From NCBI GenBank assembly GCA_025201345.1, contig JAIXMG010000010.1, forward strand, positions 682,001-746,000: a stretch of DNA of 64,000 nt. The letters are read 5' to 3'. Made by a program: the position numbers and the translations under genes. The DNA comes from Thamnidium elegans (lineage: Eukaryota; Mucoromycota; Mucoromycetes; Mucorales; Mucoraceae). The notes beneath the pieces were generated by a model. It was not told the origin of the DNA, did no database searches, and saw only the letters and a list, made by a program, of their open reading frames with translations. This document shows, piece by piece, positions 37,383 to 48,885 of this stretch (position 1 is its first letter; each line of letters opens with the position of its first letter).

Positions 37383-38363
37383 AACAAACAAAAAATAATT
37401 TTTCGCCCAAAAAGAAAAAAAAGGAATATATGTGACAGCTGAAGTATACACGGTTCAATATTTATCCATTCATGTACACTTTGCAAATTTCAATAGCAGA
37501 TGATTTTCATTAAAACAACCATTTTGTACATCTGCTGTAATTTGGTTAGTACCAGAAACATCTGAAACTTCTCCTGAAATACAATCATTATATAAAAACT
37601 TTGAATTTTTCCGTAATAACACGTATTTTTTTGAATGTAGTATGACGATCCCCATCTTTTTTTGTACTTATTAAAAGAAACTCGGTGAAACATTATGTGT
37701 AGATCGTACTTTATTAAATCGTACTGCGCATACGTACTGATATTGATTTACATTCAGTATATGCATATATACTTATATCTACAAGTTGCGTAGCAACCAA
37801 GTTGAATATAGTACTCTTTTTTTTTTTTATTCATAAAAGATCATGTTGGAAAACGGTAATTGACCGTCCGTTCCGCCCTTTTTTTAAAAAAAAAATTGTA
37901 AAAGAGCAACAAAGCAATAGTAAAAAATAGCAAATAAATCATATACAAGTCCATTTTTTCATTTAGTATTACGATAACAAGATACCAAGCGGGTTTTTAA
38001 ATTGCAGTTATTACATCGATAATTACAGATCTGAAATGATGTACACATTATTATAAATATTTCGTAGCTCCTTAAAATAGGGGATGCTTACACTTTTTCA
38101 CTGAACCTTTAATCTTTTTTTTTAGCCTGTCTTTACTGCCTCAAATTCATATATATGTATACTGTCGGAATGACACTTTTAATGTAACCCAAACAGACGA
38201 ATGCTTGTCCTTTTTATTTAAAAACCTCAATACAAAATTTGTCGAATTAAGTGTATATTAATCCACAGCCAATCAAAAAACGTGACATTCACGTGAATTT
38301 CACGTGGAAAGCCGTTTAACTCTTTGTATATAATTATTTTTAAAAAATTTGCCGCGATACAGT
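37383..38363. promoter_or_regulatory. Upstream region of PUF gene and tRNA-Leu
   Basis: About 980 bp, AT-rich, no coding evidence. Two CACGTG E-boxes at 38290-38295 and 38301-38306, 11 bp apart, lie about 60 bp upstream of the tRNA gene. Confidence 0.5.
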
Positions 38364-38445
38364 GCAGGCTTGGCGGAGTGGTCTAACGCGATATGTTCAG
38401 GTCGTATTCACGCAAGTGGCGCGAGTTCGAATCTCGCAGCCTGCA
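38364..38445 (+). tRNA. tRNA-Leu (anticodon CAG)
   Basis: 82 nt, no intron. The acceptor stem GCAGGCT pairs with AGCCTGC, with A as discriminator. Box A-like TGGCGGAGTGG and box B GAGTTCGAATCTC are present. The anticodon stem ATATG/CGTAT encloses loop TTCAGGT with anticodon CAG. A type II variable arm (CAC-GCAA-GTG hairpin) marks it as a class II tRNA, as leucine requires. A T5 pol III terminator follows at 38452-38456. It decodes CUG as leucine, so there is no sign of a CUG-Ser code. Confidence 0.93.
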
Positions 38446-38864
38446 ATCATCTTTTTGAAAGTTTTCTTACGATGTTTAAATAATTTTTTTGTTTTCTGTA
38501 GAAAACAGAATTTTGGCTTTTTTATTATTGTCGTGTCTCGGCTGGTGGTGGTGTCAAAGTTATTTTAATAGATGAGATTTTTAGTAATAAATGTATAGTC
38601 GTAAAAAGATGAGTTTATATTTTAAAGTGATTTATATCTAACTTGAAGTAGTATACAGCTTATTTTATTTTAACTGTGACAGTGGTCATAACTCTTTTAT
38701 TACTATGAGTTCTAGGATAAAACCAAAAGTATAATTAAAAGGTTAAAAGATAGATCAAGTTTATTAGTTAGAGTATTGTTTCATTATGATTTTGGGATTA
38801 ACGTATGTTATTTTAAATACTATGCAAGGGAGAATTAAATTTGTTGAAAAAAAAAAAAGTACTT
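38446..38864. other. Spacer after tRNA, no gene seen
   Basis: About 420 bp, AT-rich, containing the pol III T-run and the 3' flank of arrestin gene A. No coding evidence. Confidence 0.5.
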
Positions 38865-40780
38865 CTAATTTTCGTAAGCAGGAGGAGCACCCCATTCAGG
38901 TAATAAATTAGAAGGAGTACCTATTCTAGAAAGGCTCTTCGTATTCTTTTGTTGGGTTTGATGTTTACCGGAGGCAGCGAAGGATTTATTCTTGTTTTGA
39001 GCATCCATTTTCTTGGTTTTACAAGGACAAAGTGTAATTGCGCCCCAGCCAGAAACAGAAGTAATAGGCTCACGTTGCTCCCAAAAAGTGCTAGTAGACC
39101 AATCGTGATTGACAAAACCATCTCCAGCCTTATAACTGGGAGGAGGAGGTAAAATTGTTTGGCGCTCATCATCCACAGAGACAACACGACAGTCAAGCAT
39201 ACGTGAAGGTGAATCTAGATTTAAATCAAACTCTTTTCCATTACACTCGATAGTAACAACCAACTGCATCCAATGACTGATATTGATAGACTCATACTCC
39301 ATGCTAGGATTTAACATGCCTTCACAGTCAGGTACAGGCATAACAAAGCGACCACCAAAATATTCACCCAGTTCTACAGATTGGTTTAATTCTTTCATAT
39401 TAATAATATCATGTGTATCCTTTTCTGGTGATGTTGATGAGTTAGAGGGCATCCCAACAATATCGTTCTCTTGTGAAGGTAATTCATTATCGACATATAT
39501 TTTAGGTTTATTATCTGGATGGTTTCCAAGAAAGAATTTATTGTTGATATGGCCGAGTTGCGGAGGATCAAAATAAGCCAAAAACTGACTACTAGCGGAT
39601 CTTTGACGAACATACTTATCGCCTATTTTATTAATAGGACGAATTGCCTTTTTCTTATCCAACATCAATTCACCATTATCATTTTCAACTTCATACCCAA
39701 AGGCCCATTTCATTACCATTCTAGCACCCTCACTGTATTTTTTTACTTCCGATTCAGTAGATTTACTGTATGCATGTTTCGAAGGTACTTTCATTATATA
39801 TTTACGATTTTCCGAAATTTTTAGTAAAACAGACTTGATAACGGCATTAGAAAAAGTAGGTTCAATCATTAGTTCAATACCAATACTGGTACCAACGGCT
39901 ATAGCAGTACGATCAACACCAATTTTATATCGAACACCTTGAGTCTCTTCAAGCATACTTGTAGGAAGATTTAAATTACTACTTGTTCTGCCAGATAGAG
40001 AAAATGCCAGTTGATCATGTTGTTCATCCAAGGTTCCTTGATAACCATCTAATCCTCGACGATTCCAAGGCAATTGATTTGGAGGATTACTACTGCCTAT
40101 TGTCACTTCTTGTTCTAAATCTTGACTATCGCTTTCGGTTTGAGTAACAACAGGTGTCAAAGATGGTGTAGAGCTATGAGCATTTTCATTAGGTAAACCA
40201 TAAGAAACTACAGATTCCATAGCACGGATAATTCTTATAGGGGATGTAGCAACGTATTTTTTCTTCGAGCTGTTGCGGCGGGCCCAATCAATCCAATTGG
40301 CTGTATTTGTTGAGTCATTCTGATTATTTGAAGAACGGCGAAGGGTTGCAGTAAGTTGGTAAAATATTTCCAGACGGTCAGGAATATAAACAGTAGTGGG
40401 AAGAGTTGAAGGGATAGGAAATTCAAAAGGAAATCGCTGTACTCCAGAAGGCATAAAGCCTTTAGAATTAGGAGGCAGAAGTGACAGCTCTGTCACTTGT
40501 AATTTTGTTTCAATGGGAGATCCGGCTTTACTTTTATTCATAATATCTATAAGTTTTATTAGGCAAGATTTTTCAAATTCTACAAATATATATTTGTTTT
40601 ACCACCCCAAGTCTGGTATCTCTGAATACCTTCAAAAAGCAGCTCTATAGGTCCTTGTATTGGAGTGTCTTTTAAAAAGGTAACCACAACTTCACCACGA
40701 ACCATAACTGAGCCTGCAGTTTCTTCTACGTATAGTTGTGCTTCATCCAAGACAACTCTTAAAACTTCTTTATTGCTCAT
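38865..40780 (-). CDS. Alpha-arrestin (ART-like) paralogue A
   Basis: Two exons (40780-40603, 40546-38865) give 619 aa. The first exon encodes an arrestin-N beta-sandwich start (LDEAQLYVEETAGSVMVRGEV, GPIELLFEGIQRYQTW). The second continues with LSLLPPNSKGFMPSGVQRF, FEFPIPSTLPTTVYIPDRLE and an arrestin-C region with SIGIELMIEPTFSNAV. PPxY motifs occur in PPPPSYKAGDG and at the extreme C-terminus (PPAYEN). Alpha-arrestins with PY motifs recruit Nedd4/Rsp5-type ubiquitin ligases to plasma-membrane transporters for endocytosis; this role is inferred from the family. It is about 60% or more identical by eye to paralogue B at 42.4-44.4 kb in the core, with the intron in the same phase and place. 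Confidence 0.87.
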
Positions 40781-41821
40781 TTTTCTTTAAAAAGATTTTT
40801 TTTTTTTTGTAAAATTATTAAAATAAATCTATAAAAAAGATAAAAAAATGTTTGTCTTGCTGGAAATATATACCTAATCTCGGTTTAAATAGTCATGTAA
40901 TCACGAGATACAAAATGTTGGACGAGGGTAACTTTTTTGCATTTTTTTTGTTAATCACAATGGTGCCTTTGTCGTAGCTGATACAAATCAGCCTCATCAT
41001 CTTATTTTTATAGAGAAAAGTTTTTATGCTAGTGTATACTTAAGATACAAGAGTATGAAATGAAGTATTATTGAGTTGTACTTATTAGAGGAGAGTTCCC
41101 GACTTTGTAAAAGTTTAACTTCTTGTGTTTGACTTCCAATATTTGGCCCGAAAATACGGCTTGAACACACAAATGTAATCTATGAGCACCAAGTAAGGTC
41201 ACCTGATGCTTACTCGTTTTCTTTAATAGGTTTGTTTATAGTTCTAGAATAATTAGGCACTTCTACAAAGATGTTCCTGGGTTACACTACTACTCTATTG
41301 GCTGCATATATACGTCATAGCGGTTTTTTATTTTGCCATAAAAAGCAGGCAAGTGTTTATTAATGGATTCGTCTCAAAATAAGAAGTACTTTGGATATAT
41401 TTTTTTATTTTGAATTCATTATAAATACTACATTATTTTTCATAGCAAAAAATAAACATACTTTAGATTATTCTTGGTATGATTCAACGTTCCACACAGC
41501 TACCAAAGCTAATTTTCCCTGCGTGACACTGAAGCAATCAGAAAAATGTGTTTTATAACAATAGGCTGAAATTAAATACACGTAAGTTGTGAAACCATTA
41601 TCATACGTATATTTGCCTTCAAATACGGAGTTAGAGAATATACTATTTATTTTACAATTATCTAGTTTTTTTAATTCGCAAACACGGCGACAGTCATATT
41701 GTCTCCCCCGTTTTCGCTTTCACTTTACCTTACAGCTGTCACCTGCATTACGATATATTATATACCAAATATTTGCTTTTATTTATAAACTTTATTGATC
41801 TTATTGTAATTAAGGCTTTAT
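40781..41821. other. Intergenic region upstream of arrestin A
   Basis: About 1 kb, no coding evidence. It includes the arrestin A promoter side and the 3' flank of the defensin-like gene. Confidence 0.55.
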
Positions 41822-42061
41822 TTAAAAATTTGGCATAAATCCACAAAAACATTTTCCACGATGACAAACCCCTAGTAAAAAAGCACCGTAACTCAGATCT
41901 TCGCAAGTTTTGTCGCATCTTGGTTGATTTTGACAGTGGAAATCGCAACCTCTTTTTTCCAGTTTTTGTATCTGGCCCGAGTTAACAACAGTATTAGAAA
42001 TAGCGAGTGATTGAGTGATAATACATGTTATATAAATAAGTAGTAGATATACAGATTTCAT
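41822..42061 (-). CDS. Small secreted cysteine-rich peptide, defensin-like (CS-alpha-beta)
   Basis: 79 aa, single exon. Residues 1-20 form a signal peptide (MKSVYLLLIYITCIITQSLA). A short propeptide ends at Lys36-Arg37, a Kex2-type site, leaving a 42-residue mature peptide. Cysteines fall at 39, 43, 49, 53, 66, 71 and 73. CxxxC (49-53) and CxC (71-73) form the CS-alpha-beta signature, and GVCHRGKC fits the gamma-core (GxC...C). The mature peptide is short and moderately basic. Seven cysteines is odd: the six-Cys defensin set would be 43, 49, 53, 66, 71, 73, leaving Cys39 free or dimerising. It lies between two arrestin paralogues on the same strand. Antimicrobial or competitor-directed action is inferred from fold only. 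Confidence 0.65.
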   Translation of the reverse strand: MKSVYLLLIYITCIITQSLAISNTVVNSGQIQKLEKRGCDFHCQNQPRCDKTCEDLSYGAFLLGVCHRGKCFCGFMPNF

Positions 42062-42441
42062 ATTTTTGAATAATTGGGATTATAAGAAATAAAACTACAA
42101 TAAAAAACCATTTGACTCTATTTTATACTGTATAGCCAACAAAAGGGAGGATATAAAAAGTAGGAGAGTGGTATCATATTGACTCAAAAAAAAAAAAAAA
42201 AAAATAACCTCCTTCAAGTAAAGATAATTGGGTTTATAGGAGGTTAGGCTGTATATAATACATGCTTTAAATATGTTGTTTATTATATATTTAGGTATAA
42301 GTGTGTAGTATGTACAAATTAATAGATAAAGCGGGGAATAATTTAAAGATAGTATTTGAATGCGTATAAGTATGAATAAAGGCATAATACATAAAGTATT
42401 TTGTAACATAAAATAGATTGTTGTCATATTTAAAGGGCTAA
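42062..42441. other. Spacer between defensin-like gene and arrestin B
   Basis: 380 bp, AT-rich, with an A-run of about 18 at 42185-42203. It contains the defensin-like gene promoter; no TATA box was assigned. Confidence 0.5.
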
Positions 42442-44400
42442 TTAATTTTCAGAATAGCATGGAGGAGGTCCCCATTCAGGTAAAAGATCAGGAGGACAAG
42501 ATTCAGGTATACTAACATTATTAGCCCTCTTTTTGTTTTTGTTGCTATTATTACTACAAGCAATTTCCTCGTTACTATCTTTTCGTTTAATTTTTTTGTA
42601 TTGACAAGGGCAAGGTCTACAAGAGCCCCAACCAGAAACATTAGTAATAGCCTCGCGCTGTTCCCAAAAAGTACCAGCTGATCTAGCATTTTCGTGATGT
42701 GATTGACCTTCACCTGGCTGGTAACTTGGCGGAGGAGGGAGTATTGTTTGACATTCATCATCAACAGAGACAACACGGCAGTCCAGAACACGTCCAGGAG
42801 AGTCCAAAAGCAGGTCAAACTTTCTTCCGTTGCATTCAATTGTAACAACTAGTTGTATCCAATGATTGACAGAGATAGATTCGTACTCCATACTAGGATG
42901 CAGAATATTTGAACAGTCTGGAACAGGCATAACGAAACGACCCCCAAAATACTCTCCCACTTCGATCTTTTGATTTAACTCCTTCAAATTTATCATCTCT
43001 CTCTTTTTATTTACCTGCGTAGCAAAGCTGGAAGAAGAGGAAACATCATTATCTTCTTGAACCTGTTCCTCGGAATCAAAAAATATTTCTTTTTTTACGT
43101 CGGAGCCATAACTGTTACCGAGGAAAAACTTGTTGTTTGGACTCCCAGGTTGTGGTGGATCAAAATACGCTAGAAACTGACTACTTGAAGAACGTCGATG
43201 AACATATTTACCACCTAGTTTACTATCATCATGAATAGTTTTTTTCTTAATTGTTGTCATACTGCCTTCGTCATTTTCGACTTCATAACCGTAGGCCCAT
43301 TTCAATATCATTTTAACACGTTCGTTTTGAAATTTAATTTGGGGTGATACTGTAGTCCAAGAGTGATCCGCAGGAACCTTCATCATATACTTGCGGTTTT
43401 CAGAGATTTGTAATATAACAGATTTCACAACTGCATCGGCAAAAGTAGGCTCTATCATTAATTCAATACCTATACTTGTGCCTAATGCGATAGCAGTACG
43501 GTCAATACCAACTTTATATCGAACCCCTTCAAAATTTTTTAAAGAATTTATCGGCTGATTCAGGTTACCACTTGTTCTACCAGATAAGGAAAATGCTAAC
43601 TGGTCATGCTGTTCATCTAATGTTCCTTGATATTGACTCAAGCCGCGGCGGTCCCATGGAGATTGAACCGTGGAATCTTCAGTTATCGAGGTGGATACAG
43701 ATGGCGTTAAAGCAGAAATAATTGGAGTTAATGGCGATGAAGGCAAACGTGGTCGGTGACTATTGTTTGTTGGTAAACCATCAGAAACAATGGATTCCAT
43801 AGCACGAACAATCCGCATAGGAGAGCAGGCTACATATTTCTTTTTAGATCCATTACGACGAGCCCAGTCAATCCAATTTACAGGATTTGTTCCATCAATT
43901 TGATCTGATGCCGAAGAACGACGAATTGTTGCACTGAGTTGATAAAAAATTTCGATACGATCAGGAATGTATACTGTTGTAGGCAATGTTGAAGGTATTG
44001 GAAATTCAAAAGGAAATCTTTGGACACCGGCTGGCATAATACCTTTTGAATTAGGAGGAAGAAGAGATAATTCGATTACTTGTAATTTGGTTTCAATTGG
44101 TGAGCCTAACGAGATATTTTTCATAATTTCTATAGACAAAGCAGCTTATGAGTTTCAAATTATAATGTTAACCGAGATAGGTTTCTTCTATTATTTACCT
44201 GGCCATGTTTGAAAACGTTGAATGCCTTCAAAAAGTAATTCAATTGGTCCTTGGATATGAGTATCTTTCGAAAAATCGACAATGACTTCACCACGAACCA
44301 TGACAGAGCCTAAAGATTCTTCTACGTAAAGACGAGGTTCGTCTAAGACAACGCGTATAACTTCTTTCTTATTATTATTTTTGAAATTGGAGATATGCAT
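42442..44400 (-). CDS. Alpha-arrestin (ART-like) paralogue B
   Basis: Two exons (44400-44199, 44129-42442) give 629 aa. Same build as paralogue A: LDEPRLYVEESLGSVMVRGEV and GPIELLFEGIQRFQTW in exon 1, then LSLLPPNSKGIMPAGVQRF, FPIPSTLPTTVYIPDRIE and SIGIELMIEPTFADAV. PPxY motifs are conserved in PPPPSYQPGEG and PPPCYSEN at the very end. The Trp-Pro/Trp-Gly exon junction has the same position and phase as in A, so the pair arose by tandem duplication after intron gain. The middle, low-complexity section diverges most. A TATATAAAAG element lies at 44484-44493 (minus), about 90 bp upstream. Role as in A: adaptor for ubiquitin-dependent endocytosis, by family. Confidence 0.87.
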
Positions 44401-46130
44401 TATTTAAGTATATATTGTATAAAAAGTAATATAGTAAATCAAAATGAAGGTACTTGAAAAGGGATAGTGATGCAAAGCAAACTCTTTTATATATGCCATA
44501 AGCAAAAGCCCGTCCCATATTTTGATGATTAATCGAAAACAAAAAATAAAAAAAGTGTCAGATCACATACGTATTAGATAGGGTGTAATGATTAGAGTGA
44601 CGGGGAAAATGTGTGTGCGACACAGTTGCCATGGTTTCTATTTTACATTCAGTCAGCTGTAACCTTAGCGTTTTGTGTAGCATTGTGCCATCTTCAATCA
44701 GTTATTGATACCATTGGCTGGATAAAATCATTACCACACCAAAATAAAAAAAAAGACTTTCCGGCTAGGTGTCGATATGATCCTTCGTGACTCACTTCTC
44801 ACCATTATTGAAGTAAAAATACGAATTATCAGATTTAATTTCAGTATAAAAAGTTACACACTTTATTTCCTTATCATTATAGTATGCCAAGTGAGTCACC
44901 CGTAAGAATGTATTGTAGCATCTATTAGAAAAAAAGAGGATCGCTGTATAAATTAGACAACCCCTCTTTTTAATATGAATCGATTTATAGCTATAGTTCA
45001 ACCTATTTTGAGCAAATTTAGCTGAGGCAATCAACATTTTTTTTACTTGATGGTCAGGAATAAAAGATCTACTTTGAGAGTACGTTGATGTGTAACAAGA
45101 GTCAAGGAGTCAACTGACTCATACTCTTTTCATTCTCTATCATATGCACTTATTCCATTCACTAAATATAAATAAAATCCTATATGCGGGTATAAGTGCT
45201 CGTGTATTGCGTATTCTAGATATTCGTTTATTAAAGAGGGTATATATGTTGCAATTGTTGTATCTGTATCCCAAACAAATTTCGAGTTTAGTGATAATTT
45301 ATCTTTCAAAAGGTCTGGACTTAGAAACCAAGCTTTTTTATTTATTATTCTACAATAATGACTTCATAAAACATACTTCAAACTTGATTAGATTTTACTG
45401 CGGTTAATTGCTAAAAATAGATAACTCAGTACTTTATTTTTCCTCTACAAGATGTAATTTTACATATTAGAGGATCAAAAACCTTTAAATACAAAAGACA
45501 AAGAAAAAAACCCCCAAGAAAAGAAAAGTTTGTTTCAGGGCTATTTTTGTAAAAATCACATTGTACAATTCTTACATGATATGTACTTCTTTACTCAATA
45601 TCTAATCCCGATTATTCGGTCTCAACAAATCTAATGTACCAGTTCATATTTTTTTTCATAGAATCGCCGCCTCGACATAATACTTTATATGGAAGCAATT
45701 TACTTTTTATTTAAATGCTTATTTTGTATCTAAATAACAAAAATGGTTACTGCAAATAAAAAGTGTGGATTTTTCGGCAGCTTTATTTATGCATTGTAGT
45801 ACTAAATCCACAAAAAGTTTATTTGAAGTTGAGTAATGAGTCACTTTTTTTTCCCATTTGTAAAAGTACCTATTTTACAATGTATCTACATATTTACATA
45901 TATGCATATATATATATAAAGGTAATAATTAAAATATATGTACATTTATTTAGACTGGTCAAATAATTATTCTTTCAAGCTATAATTTAAGAAATATTGA
46001 AGGGAAAGGGTTATATGAATACAAAGGTGTGCGTAAAATGAAAGTAAATTCTGTCCTTGCAGAAATACTTTAATGAATGGCAACGGGAACACAAAAAAAA
46101 ACTAACTTTTTTTTCTAGTTTCCTGCGAGA
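44401..46130. other. Intergenic region, no gene seen
   Basis: About 1.7 kb between arrestin B and the membrane protein, both minus strand. AT-rich; short open stretches (for example 45144-45407 plus) have no recognisable motif or codon bias. Confidence 0.55.
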
Positions 46131-47609
46131 TTATGAAAATGGTGAAGATATATGCGCCAAACTGCCTGAACCGCGTCTTAGAGATAGCGGTCGTATAGAA
46201 GATATTACACTACAACTACTTATCGAATGTCGCCGCGAGGAATCTTCTTCATGTTGTAGCGGTTCAATTGGTCTTATATTTGCCGGTAGAGCATATAGCG
46301 GAGGGGCACTAGGCGCGCACGGTGTGTATGCTGGCGGTGGTAAATCAGAAGAGAATGAATCTGTACTCTGCGTTAGAGGTATACGTTGCGATGGTGGTAT
46401 ACTTTGTGAGGGGATAGGCGTATGGTGCTCTCTTATTCCTATATTTTCTCCAGTTATAGAAGGTTGCTGGTCTAAATGATCACAGCAATATTCATCTTCA
46501 AACGGATTCTCATGTTTTGGTATCGTATAAAGTTCCTTGGCCGGAGGAGCTGAAGGAGCCGCGGCTGACGTAGTTTGAGAAAGCATCGACAGTGTTTGGT
46601 TTTGTCTGTAATTGATGTATCCATGGGGTTCTAAGTGTGTTGGTAATGTAGGCGCGGAAGGTAACACACTAGACCTATTTATAAGCATCTGATTGACTTT
46701 ATGGTTAGTTGGTGTAGCTGGAGGATCCATAAAGGGATCACTGTCGAAATTGAGAACCGTCATGTCGCCATCTTCAGACATGGCTCTAGAAGAACCATCA
46801 TTAAGTGATGGTGGTCGAGAGCGAGGTTGATGAGTAGGTGATGGGAAGGTAAGTGAAGGTGAAGAAGGCGGAGAAGGAGAAGAAGGAGAAGAAGATTGAG
46901 CCATCTCTAAATCTTCCTTTCTCTTTCTTTTACGAATTCTCATTCTAACAAAAATAAAAGTACCAGTAAGAAGAGCAATGCCAGCAATGCCACCTACAAT
47001 AGAAAGAGCCAGTACTAGTTGGTGATAGGCATTTCTCTCTTTTAAAAGCTGGTCGACAATTTCCGTTTCTGAGGGCATTTGGCCCTTCGGGGTATTTGAA
47101 TTAGGGTCGTTAATTTGATCACCAGTACCCTTTTGTTTTGCAGGATTGGTATTCCCAGTATAAATGCTTGTAGGTACTTCAGTAGAAACAATAATAATTG
47201 TAGTTACTACAGTGTTGCTAGGTTTAGAATGGTCTTTATCCTTGTTTTCATGTTTATCATCTTTGTTACTACTAGATTGTCTATTGTTATTATCATCATC
47301 ATCGTCATCATCATCATCATCATGGTCTTTCTTGCTTTTTTCTTGATTAATTTTATATTTATCATCATCATCATCCTCTTCGTCGTCACTATTTCCATGA
47401 TATTTATTTTCGAACTTTTTATACTTCTCCCATTCTGTTAATTCAATTTTTTTAGAAAGCCTTTCGTTAGTTGTAGTACTTTTTACTGTAGAAGCTGTCT
47501 TTGTTACTGCTGTTGTTGATTTGGAAGTTTCTATACAATAAGTGCTGGAACAAAATAGTAAACATGCGATAGTTAATAGTAAAAAATTTAAACGATATGT
47601 TGTCATCAT
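46131..47609 (-). CDS. Single-pass type I membrane protein with acidic ectodomain
   Basis: 492 aa, single exon, not assigned to a family. Residues 1-25 are a signal peptide. The ectodomain (26 to about 196) is Ser/Thr-rich at first, then extremely acidic, with D/K/N runs (residues 75-130, including ten consecutive Asp), then Thr/Ile-rich. One transmembrane helix lies at about 197-222 (LVLALSIVGGIAGIALLTG), followed by a strong basic stop-transfer (RMRIRKRKRK). The long cytosolic tail is Ser/Pro-rich and holds PPxY-type motifs (PPAYTP, PPLYAL). The layout recalls fungal wall-stress sensors or mucin-like receptors (Mid2/Wsc type), but no WSC Cys domain is present, so that is only an analogy. 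PPxY in the tail suggests a Nedd4-type ligase interaction. Confidence 0.72.
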   Translation of the reverse strand: MMTTYRLNFLLLTIACLLFCSSTYCIETSKSTTAVTKTASTVKSTTTNERLSKKIELTEWEKYKKFENKYHGNSDDEEDDDDDKYKINQEKSKKDHDDDDDDDDDDNNNRQSSSNKDDKHENKDKDHSKPSNTVVTTIIIVSTEVPTSIYTGNTNPAKQKGTGDQINDPNSNTPKGQMPSETEIVDQLLKERNAYHQLVLALSIVGGIAGIALLTGTFIFVRMRIRKRKRKEDLEMAQSSSPSSPSPPSSPSLTFPSPTHQPRSRPPSLNDGSSRAMSEDGDMTVLNFDSDPFMDPPATPTNHKVNQMLINRSSVLPSAPTLPTHLEPHGYINYRQNQTLSMLSQTTSAAAPSAPPAKELYTIPKHENPFEDEYCCDHLDQQPSITGENIGIREHHTPIPSQSIPPSQRIPLTQSTDSFSSDLPPPAYTPCAPSAPPLYALPANIRPIEPLQHEEDSSRRHSISSCSVISSIRPLSLRRGSGSLAHISSPFS

Positions 47610-48451
47610 TATGTTAACGACAATTTGGCCCTACTGTTAGCACTATTTTACGTTTTGTAATTTAAAAATAGAGAAAGAGCTCTTTCGAAAAAATAAAACA
47701 ATTTTTTTTTTTGGAGCTGACTTGAAAATAGTTCGTGCTAAGGGTTCCTACGCGTGTTAGTGACCAATGGATCAGGTATATCAAAGCGGCGACAACGCTC
47801 AATTGATGGCAAACTTTTTGTTGTCTTTCTTTTTAAATCGACTATAACGTGCCTGAAACTATCTTTTAAAACACTTTTTAAAAACATGAGGCATCTTCTC
47901 TGAGGGCTACTTGCTAAAAAAAAGAACAAATTTTTTAAGCTATTCCAGGAATGCCTTTAACGCAACCATTAGTGTAACATTTGTTTTCTCCTTAATTAAA
48001 GATCATCAGGTTTCATACCTGCTTAAAGATTGAAGTTATATCTTGCTTTACTTGGAAGATTTCACTACTAAAAAATAAAGTAAAATGGAAATAATATTGG
48101 TGCTTACAAAGATGCGTGTCTTTCTTTTATACTGACATAGTAGTCATGAGTGCACCGCGGCTATAAGGATCGAATAGTTAAAATTACTTTGGGAAAAAGC
48201 AGTAAAAAAAAAAAAGATTGTAATACATACAAACCTAATAGGCTTAGGAATGCTTTCCGCGTTATTTTTTACTAGCATTTAAATAGCCATAAAAAAATTA
48301 GTTACTTCACAAAATTAAATAAACACAATACATATATGAACATTAATAAGTTTATAAGAAGGAACTATCCAAAACAACTGATGGTTGAAACCAAACAGTT
48401 AATTTCTTCATTTTAATTTTTATTAATCTAGAGAGTTGATTTATAAAAAAT
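47610..48451. other. Intergenic region, one doubtful small frame
   Basis: About 840 bp. A 63-codon frame on the minus strand (47929-47738) is slightly GC-richer than its surroundings but has no motif and no promoter evidence; it is not called as a gene. Confidence 0.5.
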
Positions 48452-48885
48452 TTATTCCTCATCCTCGTTCTCCTCATCGTTGGCAATGTTGAAGTAACGG
48501 AGCTCGAAGGTTTGCTTGTCAGAAGCAATGACACGGAGCCAATCACGGATTTGGTTCTTCTTCAAGAACTTCTTGGTGAGGTACTTGAGGTAACGCTTGG
48601 AGAAAGCAATGTTGGTGATAACGGTGATCTTGTTATCAGCAGAGCGAGAGATGGTAACGGCCTCACCGAGGTTGTTGGTACGACCATCAACCTTGATACG
48701 ATCGTGAAGGTACTTCTCCTATAACATTATATTTTGTTTAATTGTCTTTCTCTCTAAATGCTCAAGATGTATTTTTTACTTACGAAAGCAGCGGCATCGA
48801 AGATCTTATCGTTAGCGGGACCGGAACAGTCGATAACGAACTTGGACTTCTTGACAGCAGAGGTGGTAGCCTTGACGGGAGCCAT
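48452..48885 (-). CDS. RPL22: 60S ribosomal protein eL22
   Basis: Large-subunit ribosomal protein. Two exons (48885-48784, 48718-48452) give 122 aa. Sequence matches the family throughout: [76 protein letters not shown], then an acidic C-terminus NDEENEDEE. Codon use is strongly biased toward C-ending and AAG codons, as expected for a highly expressed gene. It is divergent from the SRA1-domain gene. Confidence 0.98.

Noticed and set aside
45144..45407. 87-codon plus-strand frame
   Set aside because: AT-rich codons, Leu/Ile/Tyr composition expected from random AT-rich DNA, and no conserved motif.
46057..46479. 140-codon plus-strand frame
   Set aside because: It lies antisense to the C-terminal tail of the type I membrane protein and has no independent support.
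47738..47929. 63-codon minus-strand frame with basic residues
   Set aside because: Too short to separate from chance, no splice partners and no motif; noted only as slightly GC-richer DNA.
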